From positions 882,959 through 942,603 of the forward strand of contig NW_005434659.1 in NCBI RefSeq assembly GCF_000315625.1: 59,645 nucleotides of DNA, read 5' to 3'. Of the stretch, positions 11,309-23,700 are shown piece after piece. The position numbers and the translations under genes were made by a program. Under the pieces are notes generated by a model. That model had not been told where the DNA came from. It made no database searches and saw only the letters and a list, made by a program, of their open reading frames with translations. Within the stretch, counting starts at the first letter, position 1, and the number at the start of each line of letters is the position of its first letter. Source of the DNA: Guillardia theta CCMP2712 (Eukaryota; Cryptophyceae; Pyrenomonadales; Geminigeraceae).

Positions 11309-14024
11309 TAGGAGTAGTAGGAGAGTTTACCTCCCACTCGTCGATCATCGGCTCGATAAGGTAAGGGGCTTCTGGGATGTCATTGCCAAATTGACCGAGG
11401 ACCCACAGCAGCGAGACCTTCGCATCGTCCTCCTTGAGGGAGCACAACACCGTCAGCTCCCTTGCTGCTATGATCTTGTCCTCCTTCCTACCTTGACTTC
11501 GTAGAAAGCCTCGGTCAAGCTCTGCAGGAGAATGGCTGAGAGGGGAGGATACTTGCGAAGGATGTCCCGGGCTACAGCTATACACTCATTGGCGACCACG
11601 GGATCGTTTCTGCGGAGAAGGACAACAATCTTGTCTGAAACGAGAGGAGCTGCACGAGGAAGTCTAACGGCAATATCGCCCATCGCTCGGAGAGCCTGAG
11701 GGTGAGATAGGGAGGAGTAGGAAAGGACGACAAGTGTCAACGAGACAAGAGGATACAGGTAGAGGAGAGCCACCTCCTTGGAGAGAGCAGGGTAGTAGGA
11801 GCTGACGAGCGACCCAAGCTCGTCCACTATGGAGATAAAGTTGCTGAGGTTGACGACCAGCGAGAGAGCTTTGATCTTGAGATTCTGATTCTCTTCCGTC
11901 AGATTCTTCACCATTGAAGTTTTCTTCCTCCTCCTCTAGACCTGAAGATATTGCGGGTCGCTGTATCTGGCGTAGAAGGACGTATACTCGTCGTCGAAGG
12001 CTCCAGGTGCAAGCTGATTGGGGGGAAGTGAGCGGAAGAAGAAGAATTCATGAGCGAAGAGGAGAGTTGGGGGAGAGGAGAGAGGAGGGAGGGAAGAGAA
12101 GGGAGGGGAGAGAAAAGAGATGCGTGAGGAGGGAGAGGGGAGGGGAGAAGGAGAGGAACGAGAAGCGGAAGTTTAAGGCGAGGGTAGTCAAAAGCAGAAG
12201 GGCAAGCAAGGAAGTAGAAGGGATGTAAGGGAAAAGAGGAAGACGACAGAGGAGATGGGAGAGAGACAAGGAGAGGAGAACGACAATACAGGTGGAGAAT
12301 TGATTGAGGGAAGGAGAACAGGGGCACTGACCTTGATCAGGATAATGATGTGTTTCATAAGAACGAACGCAACCTGTCATCGCACGTCGGCCACACCCAA
12401 CGTCCTCCTCTCGACCTCTACCTCGGGGCTGCTTCCTGTCATCAGCGAGATCAAAGGGCTCCTCACTCGCTGCACGACTTGCTTCTGCAGCTCTGGTCTG
12501 GGGTGAGAGCTCGGTCAGAGACAAGGGTGAAGCTGCTGGCAAAAAGAACCTGTCCTGAGTCAAGTTGAGAAACACCTTCACTGTCGCCAGCACGACTGAA
12601 GAGTTCCCATGGCTCAATCGTTCATCCAGGAAATTCATGATTTCAAAGCGCTCATCGTCGCTGTTGGGCTGCAAGAAGAGTGCCAACGTGTTCTTTGTCA
12701 GTCGTTCCATCGGCAGCGCGCAATCTCCATGGTCACCTTGAACTCTGCGATGACCTCAAGTATCAGGCATTGGCTCCACTCGTTGAATTCTCTTATTCTT
12801 TGGAGAAGCCGAATGATGATGTTCTTGTTTCCGATCAGCAGCGACAACCCTGTTCGGCCTTGGAGCTCCAGCAGAGCATTGACGGCGTTAGCAACTACCT
12901 GCAGGACATGCCATTACACGAACACTCACGTCGTCCCCTGCTCTGACCTGTGGATCCCTATCGTTGAGAAGATTGAAAATCTGATGTACCTGATGCTCCA
13001 AGTCAGTGTTTCTGTAGCTCCCACCCTTGCCTCTCCTCACTTCCTTTCTCCTTTTCTGATCCTCTCTCTTCCTCCATTCTATCTTGACTTCTCAGCTCTC
13101 ATCCTCACTAGACGTTCTCAACATACCAGGTGTCGATCGGGTATGATGTCCTCGGACAGATCGCGGATTCGCAACACGCACATGACAGCTGTTTTCCTGA
13201 CGTACGGGCTGGCATCCTGCAGACCTTTGACGACGGGATCGACTAAATACTCTAAGATGTTGTTGACTCGTAGGGAGCAGAGGCAGCGAAGGGCGAGGCC
13301 CCGAACCTTCACAGACAGGTTCGTCAGTTCCAAGGAGCTCATGTTGCTGTTGTTGCAGAAAATCTTTCTCACCATGGGATCTTCATCATGGAAGTCTTTG
13401 AGCAAGGTGTTGATGACGAGAAGAGCCATCTCTGATTGCATGGATGCATAGTTCGACAAGTATCTATCGAGTTTCCACCAGGCATCAACAAAGACCATGT
13501 AACAGATTCTAACAGATACTTACAAGTAACACATCTTCTTCTGCACCAGATCCTTAGTGGCCGTGGCCATGATCATCTCACTGAACAATGGCGACATGTC
13601 TGCATCAACATAAGCGCTCAACAGCTGCAGAGCAACATGGCATCGACCGATCCCAAGAGTCATGTACCCTACGACCCGCTCCATGATAGCGCGCTTCTGC
13701 TTGGGATCCTGGTGGAGAGTGAGGACAGATTGAGGTGTCCGATCGAACGAGGATATGGACAGGATCAAAGTTCGCAAGAAGACAAGATATGCAAGGCGGG
13801 AAACCCGGCAGAGACGACGAAGGAGGGGATGGAAGCAGGAGCGCGGAGGAGAAGGAAGGAAGGAGAGGAGGAGGCACAGGGAAGTGGTAGCTGTAGAGGA
13901 GCAGGCGGCGGCATCGGGGAGAGCATGTTCGTCTCACTTTGTCGATGCTCGAGTCTCTCAGCTTGTTCTTCATCTCCGTCACCTCCCCCTTCTTGTGATC
14001 CACAAACAGCCCACCCGGCGCCAT
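9414..14024 (-). CDS. AP-complex beta-adaptin, closest to AP-4 beta
   Basis: Large subunit of a clathrin-adaptor-type coat for post-Golgi sorting. Start at 14024 with KKGEVTEMKNKLRD, the usual beta-adaptin opening. The HEAT trunk follows in many exons: YMTLGI, DMSPLFSEMIMATATKDLVQKKMCYL, ALLVINTLLKDFHDEDPMVR, GLALRCLCSLRVNNILEYL, YVRKTAVMCVLRI, then a NEWSQCLILEVIAEF block, NLTEENQNLKIKALSLVVNL and LGQFGNDIPEAPYLIEPMID. Next come a linker with VIYNMPEQRWLSEEAL, an acidic hinge (poly-Glu with DLLDLLDEPVP at about 10150-10430) and a short ear (RFFFYAKTIGG; end at 9414 after SLTPLMA). The wording in the trunk and the compact ear fit AP-4 better than AP-1/2, but AP-1/2 is not excluded. Introns hold GGAGCA and GGA repeats. 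Confidence 0.85.
11216..11310. repeat. GGAGCA hexanucleotide microsatellite
   Basis: About 14 tandem copies of GGAGCA flanked by GGAGTA variants, within an intron of the beta-adaptin gene just downstream of the exon encoding PYLIEPMIDEWE. All six frames across it are open, giving spurious Gly-Ala, Ala-Pro and Cys-Ser repeat peptides. Confidence 0.9.
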
Positions 14025-14404
14025 TGTTCCTCCCCAACTTGACTATATCCCCCTTCCACTTGACTACAAAGACCCTGCTACGACAGCCTGCAGTAGTCAA
14101 TAATGTTGACTATAGATCCTATTATCGAATCCTCCTTATTGGGCATCCGATGCGCCCGATGCCAGGAATTGGGGCCGAGAAAGAGCGACGGCGATGGAAG
14201 GAGAGGCAGGGAGGCAGGGAGGGAGAGGGAGAGAGAGAAAGAAGAGAGGAGCAGGAGTAGGTCATAACGAGATGAAGCTGAGTATTGGTATTACAAAGGT
14301 AAGACTTGGTAGATTGTTAAAGAGGCAAGAGGCTGGAACAAAGTGAGAGAAAGGTATCTTGTCACTGGCATTGTGGCGGTGGAAGCAAGGGAGATGAGTA
14401 GGAC
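14025..14404. other. Divergent promoter region (beta-adaptin / LRR gene)
   Basis: A 380-bp spacer between two outward-facing starts. It contains a GA-rich stretch (14185-14255) and no recognisable gene. Confidence 0.6.
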
Positions 14405-16112
14405 ATGAGTAGAGGCGACGTTATGGAAGAGGCAGCCATCAAAGCTAGAATAGGATTGCAGGGACTGGGCGATAGTGCAGAGCGAGTGTGGCTCAAGGCC
14501 GGAACAAAGCTGGGGCGAGGAGTGAGCAAGAGCCTTCGGGATAGTCTCCAAGAACCTCAGAAGGACAAGTTGAAGTTCGAGGTTCGTCCTTGTCATCCTC
14601 CTCTCTTGTTTCCCGCGGTGATTGTTACCCCATGTCCTGCAGTTCAGAGCCATCAAAGGCTTCGACGTTCCAGCCGTTCCACCTTGCATCCATCAAGTCG
14701 ACGGGCTGGTCTCCTTCCAAGTAGCGGAGATCAGGACTCGCCATGGGCGTCGAGACTTTGACAGCTCCATCTTCCACACAGTGTTGGAGCGGATACACAT
14801 GGAGACTCAGAGGGGTTTCTCGAGAATCGGCTCCCTGAGTTTGGACTTTTTCTCCTGCCCTCCGGACGTCCAGCTGCCGCTAGTTGCGGAGTTGCTCCAC
14901 AGCAGCCCGAGCATAGCTGAGCTCTCCCTTGTCAATGTTCCGCTGGGCAACTCTGGCATGAAGCTGCTGGCGGCTGGCTGTGAAGGAGGAGGAGTCTTGC
15001 GATCCCTCACGCTACATTCCATTGGGGTGGATGAGGGAGGGGCATCGAGCCTGGGACGGATCATCTACTTGAACTCAAGCTTGACGGTGTTATCTCTCAA
15101 CGACCTGGCGCTGTCGTTCAACGGAGGGAAGATGGTAGGTGAAGCGCTCATGAGCAACTCTACATTGATGTCCCTCAGTCTGAGAAACGCCCGACTGGGA
15201 CCCCTTGGGATGGGAATTTTCAGCCCGTGTCTGGCGAACAAGGTGAGCCTTCAGAAGCTTGACTTGCATGGCAACGACATCCAAAACTTCGGGCTGATGC
15301 AGGTGCTATCAGCAATGTCCGAACTGAGATCCATCCGCTGCTTGGATTTGTCTTGTAACTGTATTGATGGGTACTTCATCATGAACTTGACAGGATTGGT
15401 CGATCATCGAAATGGACTGGAGAGCCTGAAAATTGGTGGTATGCACCGCATGGAAATCTATTTACCGGCATTGCTCAATCTTCCCATGATAACCCATCTT
15501 AAAGAGCTCGATCTCAGCGAAACCGCCCGCGGTTCAGAGTTCTTGACGCTCTTCGCTGTGGGGCTCGCTTCCTTGAAGCATCTGGTGTGGCTGGGACTCT
15601 CGAGCCTCAGCCTCAAGGCGGAGGAAATCCTGGTCCTTTCTCGTTCCTTATCAAGCCTGGAGTCCTTGGAGCACCTCAATTTCTCGAGAAACTTCATAGG
15701 ACAGCAGGGCATGATCGCGTTGGCCAACACAAACTTCGCACGGATGAGTAGGCTGACGGCCCTCGACCTGGCTCTCAACGACTTGGGCCCGGTAGGTTCC
15801 ATCTGTCTGTGTAGTTGCCTCGATACCTTCAGCAATTTGACGTCCCTGGACCTCAGTCACAATCAGCTCGGGGCTGTGGGAGGGCAGCAGCTGATCTCTG
15901 CAATTCCGCGGCATCTCAAGGGCCTTAAAAGTCTTGGTATGGCAGGGAACATGCTGGGAGACAGGGGAGGAGAGCATCTTGTTGAGGAGGTTTTGGTCAA
16001 CAGGCAGGTAGAGTACGTCAATCTTTCTGGGAATGGGCTGTCAGAAGAGTGTGTAGAGTACATTCGTGAGATATGTGATAGCCTAGAGATTTGTATCGAG
16101 ATCAATCAGTAG
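14405..16112 (+). CDS. Leucine-rich-repeat protein, ribonuclease-inhibitor type
   Basis: Two exons join in phase: 14405-14581 and 14643-16112, with a 61-bp GT-AG intron, giving 548 residues. After about 120 residues without a clear domain, LRRs of the 24-29 residue RI type run to the end. Examples are LRSLTLHSIGV, LTVLSLNDLAL, LMSLSLRNARL, LQKLDLHGNDI, IRCLDLSCNCI, LKELDLSETAR, LTALDLALNDL, LTSLDLSHNQL, LKSLGMAGNML and VEYVNLSGNGL. No signal peptide, membrane segment or enzymatic domain is seen. Such arrays bind proteins; the partner is unknown. The gene ends 65 bp from the oppositely oriented GT64 gene. Confidence 0.9.
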
Positions 16113-16177
16113 ATACCACGACGACTTGTCAGCCATGGTGACAAGAAGCCGATCGACACACAAGGATTGCAGGATCG

Positions 16178-17183
16178 TCAAGTCGAATGCTCGGGACACA
16201 CTGGATTGTTTCTACAGAACTCCTTGCACGGTGGAGTGTTGGGGCCATAAACCTTGTTGATGGACCGGCAGACAGGAGAGGCAGCTTCAGCATCCCTGTC
16301 GCTCGCCCAGACATACTGCTCCTTCCCCGAGTACTCAATAAATGGATTGCCAAACATCTCGAACAGCTGTCTGAGTACAGAAACCCTGAAGGAATGCGTC
16401 CGGAGCCCAAGGGGGAGCACAGAGTTCTGTATGCAATCTACGTGGCAGGCATGCTTCCATTCCAGACAAGCGATCTGCCCAACAAGCTGAGGTTGCAACA
16501 AGGCGGATCATTGCTGAAAACTCACCTGCACCCCATGAACTCTTGGATCAATCTCCATCATGAATGAAAACAACATGTCTTCTCCTGTCACATGTTTGTC
16601 CACGAGGTTTCTGGCCGCCTCATATTCCCTGGAGAAGAAAAACTTGAACAGCTTACGATGCATCACAGCTCCTTTTGTCACGTATGCTGTGTTGTGTCGG
16701 TAAGGATGATAATAACCTGTCACATCACCTTATCCTCAGCACACAACCTCCAACACAAGAGGAACCTTCATCCCAGATCTCGGTTCCGTTGGTTCGGAGG
16801 TTGCGAGGATGAAACGCTATGACCCCCATCTTGTTTCTCATCCAAATCTCATATGCAAACTTGAGCGCGGAGCATGAGGTGAACACGTCCACGTCGGTGG
16901 TGAAGACAGCCTGCGTCTTGAACTTGCGAGGAAAGAAACGAAATGATATCCGATCCGGGAGGACATCATAACTTATCTTGCTCGTGTTGTTGGGCGCTGG
17001 GCCGTTAGGTTCGAACCAATTAACATGAATATGCGTCACGATAGGACAAGCCAGGAAGAGTTCTATCTGCCACCCAAGACATCTTTTCTGCTTGAAACTG
17101 GATATCACGACAGACACCTGGCCGAGGCTGACATTCAATGCTGCGATCAACCACAGCAGCAAGAAGCGTCGTGATGGCGACAT
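16178..17183 (-). CDS. GT64 exostosin-like glycosyltransferase
   Basis: Start at 17183: MSPSRRFLLLWLIAALNVSLGQ is a signal anchor, suggesting a type II Golgi/ER protein. The catalytic region has VSVVISSFKQKR, THIHVNWFEPNGPAP, RFFPR, then a DVD metal/nucleotide-sugar motif (TTDVDVF), FHPRNLR, a VTKGAVMHR block and VTGEDMLFSFMM. This matches the GT64 domain found at the C-terminus of exostosins and in plant EPC1-like proteins. An intron at about 16710-16760 joins CVG to YYHPYR; another at about 16495-16535 precedes the last exon (LVGQIACLEWKH to CPEHST, stop at 16178). A longer frame upstream of 17183 is Gln/Glu-rich and probably 5' UTR. The sugar substrate is not predictable. Confidence 0.82.
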
Positions 17184-17268
17184 GGCAGCAGATTGCTGAA
17201 TCCCTGCCTCTTCTTTCGCTTCTACATTCCGTCCTTGCCCTTTCTGACCATCCTGCTGCTGCTGCTTC

Positions 17269-17299
<31 letters not shown>

Positions 17300-17644
17300 T
17301 TCGTAATTTTTCGCCAGCACTTTCGGCCGACACACTCCGTCCTCTGCCTGGATGTCCTACCCCACCCCCTCTTTCCCCTAAAAAGTACCCTTCTACCCCT
17401 CTAAAGCACTTCCCCTTCGTTTCGTTGTCCGCTGAACCGAACTTGCCTTCGCTCCCTCGCTCCCTCTCTCCATTCCCGTCCTCGTCCTCCTCGTCCTCGT
17501 CCTCCTCCCTCCCTCCTTCTTCTGTCATAACACCTTTCCTCCTCTCCTACTGCCGCCGCTCCTCCAATCCCATCCTCAACCCCCCGTGCGCTTCATCGTT
17601 GCCTCAAAGTAACACTCACCCCGCAGCCCTCTCATACCAGAAGT
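17184..17644. other. Head-to-head promoter region with CAG/CTG repeats
   Basis: A 461-bp spacer between the GT64 start and the start of the 228-aa protein. It has a CTG-rich run (17250-17300) and a pyrimidine-rich run with TCC/CGT units (17460-17525). No gene is seen. Confidence 0.6.
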
Positions 17645-18331
17645 ATGCTGCGCTGCTCCATCCTTTGGTTTTCTGCTCTCGTTGTCGTCGTCTTCCTAGC
17701 GAGTGATTGCTCGTGCTCGCTGGATCGATCGTTCCTACACTTGGCTCCGCGGGATCCTTCCCCCATGACCCTGCAACGAAGCAGCTACAGGGCTCGGCAT
17801 CTTCGAGGAGGCAGCGATGCAGCGGACCCTGCGACGGGAGCTTTGTCCGTGGATGATACACCTAAGGGGGGCCAGTTGGCGGCAGAGCAGAAGGATGGAG
17901 GGGAAGTTGCGTCGTTTACGGCACAGGAGCTTGAGGAAGCACCAACAACGGAAGCTCCAACTCCTTCAGGTCTTGAACGGGAGCCAGAACAGAGACAAGA
18001 GGATCAAGTCCCTGCAGTGGAACCCGTGAAACCCATGGAGGAGACGAGGCAGGACAATCGTCCTCCCGCCGATCCAGTGGCTCCACCGCATCCGAGACCG
18101 GAGCCGCAAGTCAAGCAAGCAAGCGTTTCTTCCGCATTGAGTCAGGAGCAAGGAGGGCTTGGGGTTCCTAGATGGCGTGTGGGTCTGGCTTCTCTGCAGG
18201 CACGCGCTGTTCCCATCATGTTGAGCTTCTCCTTGGGCATGGCAGTTGCTTACGGCGTCGCAAAGTTTGGATGGCAGCAAGAAGATGATTTGGATCAAAT
18301 GTTGACTGAATTCCTGAGTGTGAAGCTCTGA
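17645..18331 (+). CDS. Proline-rich protein with signal peptide and C-terminal membrane segment, 228 aa
   Basis: A single-exon frame; I do not recognise a family. Residues 1-25 are a strong signal peptide (LWFSALVVVVFLASDC). A short stretch with Ser, Arg and a Phe-led SFLHLAPR follows, then an acidic, Pro/Glu-rich linker (about 50-165) and one hydrophobic segment near the C-terminus (PIMLSFSLGMAVAYGVA, about 195-212). In cryptophytes, a signal peptide followed by a Phe-containing Arg/Ser-rich transit region would mean plastid import; here the Phe is not directly at the predicted cleavage site, so this is only a possibility. Secretory-membrane location is the alternative. Confidence 0.7.
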   Translation: MLRCSILWFSALVVVVFLASDCSCSLDRSFLHLAPRDPSPMTLQRSSYRARHLRGGSDAADPATGALSVDDTPKGGQLAAEQKDGGEVASFTAQELEEAPTTEAPTPSGLEREPEQRQEDQVPAVEPVKPMEETRQDNRPPADPVAPPHPRPEPQVKQASVSSALSQEQGGLGVPRWRVGLASLQARAVPIMLSFSLGMAVAYGVAKFGWQQEDDLDQMLTEFLSVKL

Positions 18332-18418
18332 TTTGAGTTTCATGCGCCAAGATTATTCTGTCGTTTCCATCCCTTCATTAAACTGAAACTGATACAATCT
18401 TGAAATAACCACCAAGTT

Positions 18419-20173
18419 TTAGATCGTAATAACTCGAGAGAGCTTTTGGATTCTATTCAACAAGGAGTCTCCCTGCTTGATCGTTTGCTGGTAAAGGGCG
18501 TTCTTCCTGTCGGGTCTGTTGCTGCATACAACCCCCTTCACCTTGTCGATCTTGCAACTGACATCAATCTATCAGCTCTCAACCAAGCACCATATCCATC
18601 TCTCACCTCAGACGACCACAAGCCACAAGGTCGCTCAATTCGTTGTCAAGAAAGTTCAAACCGACCCCGAAAGTTGCAGACATGGAGGCCATGTCTACAG
18701 TATGATAGGACTCCAGGTACTGCAAGCAGATGTCAAAAAATCTGGACGACTAGAGATGAAGGGAAGGTCAAGACCTGCGTGTAAGCTACAACGCGAGCTT
18801 GACGGAGGAAATATCTTGCATGAGAGCAGACAAAGCGATCCAAGAACAGTTGATCGACGATGTCGACAAGCGCAACGAAGAAGTCCTTGTAGAGGCATTT
18901 GTACAGAGAATTGATCATTTTCTGCATTGAAAACCAGTCAGGCAATCGGGATCTGCAGAATGATCCCGGTGAATCACCTCAAGGGCAGGATTGCTGGCAA
19001 TCACTTGCAAGATTTCCGGTGCATGGATGACCTTCTCTTTGATAGTTTTTCTATCACAAGCGATGGTTGCACACACGACTGTGTAGAAACAACTGCAAGA
19101 ACATCGCGTCATGACTCAGGGCTGGTAAGAAGATTTGAATATTTGCAATACCTGGTTGTAAGAGTAGAGGTCCACAGCAGTAAAGGTTGAGATGGATTCC
19201 AACAGAAGAGTTGCTGCTCTTTTGAAATCTCGAATGGATATGAGGTAGCTGGCTTCATATACTTTCAAGCGATTTCTATCAAAAGCAAACAAATCAGCTG
19301 TCCAAGAACACAAGAGGAGCTTGCAGCTTTGACTGACCTTCGCTCCCAATCACCTCCATTGTCCACCAGCTCTTTGCAAACCTTGACATGGGTTTCGACC
19401 ATGTAGATGTCCCCCCAGAACCTTAGGGCAAATTCAAAATAATTTTCTAAAAACGTAGGAAAAACGCATCTTACATGCCGATTCGCATCAGGTGGAAGCG
19501 AACGTCAAGCTTCTGACCAGAAGTCGTTTTTGGCAACCTGTGATTCCAAGTTAAATATCGGAAAATAACAAAACCAGATCGTTGTGTATACTTCTCGGCC
19601 TCATCGTACGCATTTGCAGCAAGTTCCTTAGTTGCGGTTCTTGCAAGGACTTGAGCCTTAGCCATCATGCCATCGCGCACTTCCATGTCCCCTTCATTCT
19701 CTTGCGCATCCTTGATCGCATCATCCACCTAATAGAACGACTAAGGAATGTTCCAACATTTTCTAGTCTCTTCACCTCCTTCAGCCTTCTCTCATTCTCA
19801 GCTTTCATCTTGGCAACAAGAGAGGAATCGATCTTCCGACCAGTTTCTTGGCATGTGATTTCATACACAGCGACGGAATCTGGCGAACAAGTAAGAAAAA
19901 AGATGCACATATGAGATAGAGGAGCTCACTGAATCTCTCGACGAGTTTCATGAAGTCAGCCCACAGAGCATCCTTCGCACTTGGCGGACATTTCGGACTG
20001 CCCATATCGCATCTCAACCGGGGAATCAAGGAGCAAGAGGAAGACCTGGTGAGCTTGAAGCGGATAAAGGAGAGCCTCATCCATTCTCCTTCAGCCTCGG
20101 GATCGTCGTCCGCCTTCACCTTCACCGGGTTCGCTCCCTCCTTCGCTCCATCCACCTGCATCGCATCCGCCAT
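18419..20173 (-). CDS. RPN7: 26S proteasome regulatory subunit Rpn7 (PSMD6)
   Basis: Lid subunit of the 26S proteasome; helical-repeat plus PCI protein that helps hold the lid together. Start at 20173 (MADAMQVDG). Exons encode [108 protein letters not shown] and [14 protein letters not shown]. The last exon reads [38 protein letters not shown] and stops at 18419. The order and wording match Rpn7 end to end. About nine short introns. It shares a 584-bp divergent spacer with GCP3. Confidence 0.92.
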
Positions 20174-20757
20174 GGCCGTACACCTGTCCCGCACTGCGAT
20201 TACTCAACTACATTTACCCTCATCCCCACTCGTGCACCAATCATCCCCTGAATCATCCCCCTCAGTCCCTGATAGCCCTCATCCCCCTATTTTTTCCCGC
20301 CAATTGAGCCTGTGCCGATGGCGAAAATCCACATGACAGAAAGTTGATGGAGAGATACTACAGGAGAGAAGAGAGGAGAAGGAAGAGGAGGGAAGAGGAG
20401 AGAGTCGGTCATGATAGGGGAGAAGCTCATGTGTGATGATATCAAGATTGTGAACATCAAATTGGTTTTGAACGATGCTATCAGCGTATTTTCTGAAGAT
20501 TGTCGTAACTGTACCTGCGTGTCTGCAATGATCTTGATCAGTGCCATGACTTCTTGCATGACAGAACGGGTTTGAAATGTCCGATGTACTAAGAGCTTTG
20601 AACGATGGAAGAGCAGCTCTAGCCGAAGTTCCAGTAGAAAACAAACAAGACGCCTTCCCTGTGAAGGGCTCCAAGCACATCCATGACAGTCATGCTCCTA
20701 TGCAAGGAGGCGCTCAAGCAGAGCCACTCGGTCAGATCATTCTCTTTGAATGTCAAG
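20174..20757. other. Divergent region Rpn7 / GCP3, possible unassigned short minus ORF
   Basis: The spacer holds a minus-strand frame around 20283-20560 (SVMQEVMALIKIIADTQ followed by QLRQSSENTLIASFKTN), separated by a possible 3' splice site from other short frames. The composition is protein-like but I cannot build a convincing gene or name a family. Otherwise a GA-rich stretch (20350-20405) is the only notable content. Confidence 0.35.
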
Positions 20758-23700
20758 ATGTCCCTACCACATGTGCCTGACGTTCTCTCAGGGAGACTGA
20801 TTGAAAGAATCGTCGATGTGAAAATAAATGAAAAACAAAAGTCAGAACTGCTGGTTTATGTTTTCCGATTACTAGGCAGTCGCATCGCTGGAGCTTCTCA
20901 GGAATTAGATGAATTTCAGGTCAAGTTGCATGGGCGTTGAGCATTTCACCTGATCCGCCTTACCGCAGTTGGTCGAAAAGATCAAAAAGAGTTTTGTGAA
21001 TTCGGGGTCAGATGGTTCAAAGAAATCTATTAAATTCTCTGAGTTGTATAGAAGATTCTCACAGAAGAGAGTGATATCGAATCGGTATGTCAGATCTGAC
21101 AGTTCAATTTTCACGATCGTGAATTTGATGATTGCAGGTCAGGGATTCTACTTCTTCTCTATTCACTCGGAAATTCAAAAGATGCGAAAGACTTAATATC
21201 TATTCCGCTTGTAAGTGCGATTCGTCATGGAGAAGAGAAAAGTGGAGCAGGAATCTTGGACCCAGCAGCAGATTTGAACATCACGTTGAGCAGAATTGGT
21301 CTGTCAGAACACGCAACAAACCAACAAACGAGAAAGGCAGCTCAAACTCTGAAACCAAACACTTCCTTCGAAATACCAGAAGTCGTTCTCGTCAAAGATG
21401 TAATCTTTGCAATGCAAGGAATAGAGGGAAAATACGTCAGATTTGATAAGGTATGGATTGATCATAACTTCTTTTGCTAATCCAATGTAGCAATTAGATG
21501 GCTACACGGTCGATCGCAGCTTTGGAGTCCCAGCTACCACTCGAGACTTGATTCGCCGCATCTGTGAAAGTGGATGGCTGTACAGGAAGATATCTGCGTT
21601 CAACGCACACTGGTCTACAAGCAAGAGCATAGGACTTGTTGGCCAGGGTCTGATAACTGGCTTGCAAGCTGAACTTATCGAGTACTTCAAGCTTGTTGCC
21701 GTCCTGCAATCTCATGTGGCCGATGATCAACTTAACTTGTCAAAACAAGAATCAATCGAGCAGTCGGACACTGATGCAGATTATCAACAGCACCGTCAAG
21801 GTTTGACCCTCCGTCGGCTTCTTGTCTGGGTCCAGGAGCCCATCGCTAGGCTGCGGGTGATGGCTCTACTTTGCGACGCCGCTATGGGACTTGGCCAGAC
21901 CTCACGATCACTCTTGGAAAGTTCTGGATCCTCTTCTTCAGTGGCAGGAGGAGGAGGAGGAGCAGCAGCGACGCCTGGCTCGTTCCTGTCTCCTCTCAAG
22001 GGCGGGCAGCTGGCAAGCGCAATCAGTGTTCATGCGCGACACGGGGATCCTGCAGTCCAACAATTGATGAAGAGGGTAATGAGTACGATGGGTTTGTGCT
22101 CCTTCCTTGACTCTCTCCTCCAGATATTGAAACCAGTCTGCCGCCCTATCTTGCAGCAGATTCGGAAATGGATTTCGGATGGCGAGGTGGAGGATCCCTG
22201 GAACGAATTCTTTATCGAGAACGACTACAACAAGCTGGAACATCATTGGGAGGTTTTCATGCCTCGTTTGTTTTCCAATGCATTGAGCCAGAATCACAGG
22301 ACAAGTACAAGTTACGACCAGATATGATCCCATCTTTTGTTAGTGAGCAACTTGCATTCAAAATCCTTCAGATCGGTACAAAATTCATAATGTTTTTGTG
22401 TTCCCTTACGGTCCTAAAGGAAAGTCAATCAATTTCATCCGAAAATGCTGCAGGGACATCGAGTATGTGACAGAAGCTTCCAATGCACTTGATAGAATGA
22501 AAGACATAGAGTACGGGCAGGTGAATCTCCACCATTCTTTCCCATCGTCTAACGTCAGAGCCATAGTGGGAAGAATTAGAAGATGTTGTGGGCACTCATG
22601 CCGACTTGGCCAACAAGGCTCTTCTGTCTGCGTTATTCCATCAATACAGGTTGCGTGATCACCTGCAGGCCATCAAGAGATATCTTCTCTTCGGCCAGGT
22701 GATGAGAAGCTCTCATACACATTCTTCCTCACTTTGAGCAGGGAGATTTTGTGCGCTACCTAATCGATCTTCTTGCCGACAATGTGCGCCCTGGAGCATC
22801 GACAGTGCATCATCACAACTTAACTGGCATCGTGGAGACTGCTATCCGAGCGTCTTCATCCCAGGAATGATTTTTCACACTTATTGGACCTCTGCTGAGA
22901 GCCTCGCAGACGGACGATGGAGATGTCCGAGAGAGAGTTCACGTATCGACCATGGAGGCGACTGGAGGAGACGATCTCTTCAGTGTCTTCAGCTTGGAGT
23001 ACAAGGTAAGAACTCGATTCTACTTCCCTTCGGATGCTAATGCTGATTCCACCAGCTGGACACTCCTTGTAATGCGGTGATAACCGAAAGATCGATGCGG
23101 AAGTACAAGAGAGTCTTCAACTTCCTCTGGGGCCTCAAGAGAGTGGAGCAGGTGACTGGGAGGATGACGTGTGACCCGAGTGACGTGGCGCAGGCGCTGA
23201 GTACATCTTGGAGGCGAGCGAGTGAACTCTGCCACATCGGAACGCACAACGTGACGGTGATAGAGGACGTGCAAACTTCAGTTCCTTGCTGACTTGAGTT
23301 TCCCCTTCAGGTTCGCGGGGCAGATCGTGATGCTCATCGAGAGCTGCAGAAGTTTGCGCTGGTGAGGAGAGGCAGAGAGAAATGAGCATGATTGACTTCC
23401 TCCCGGACAGGCTGTGGTGTACAAGGCTTCCAACATGTGGATCCACCACCAGATGATGCACTTCATTACCAACCTGCAGTACTACATGATGTTTGAAGTG
23501 CTCGAATGCTCGTGGGAAGAGTTGAACAAAGAGCTTCAGGTGGTTGGTTTGTCCTCTTCATCCCTTTCTTCCTCGAGGTTTCCACTGACACTCTGTTACA
23601 GAGCGTACAGGATGTCGACCAGCTCATCGCATCTCACAACCGGTTGCTCAGATTGACCTGCCGTTGTCTCCCGTTGTTGACTGCTTCGACAACAGCTATG

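Noticed and set aside
16725-17528. Longer N-terminus for the GT64 protein starting at 17528
   Set aside because: The extra 115 residues are Glu- and Gln-repeat sequence placed in front of a clean signal anchor that begins at 17183.
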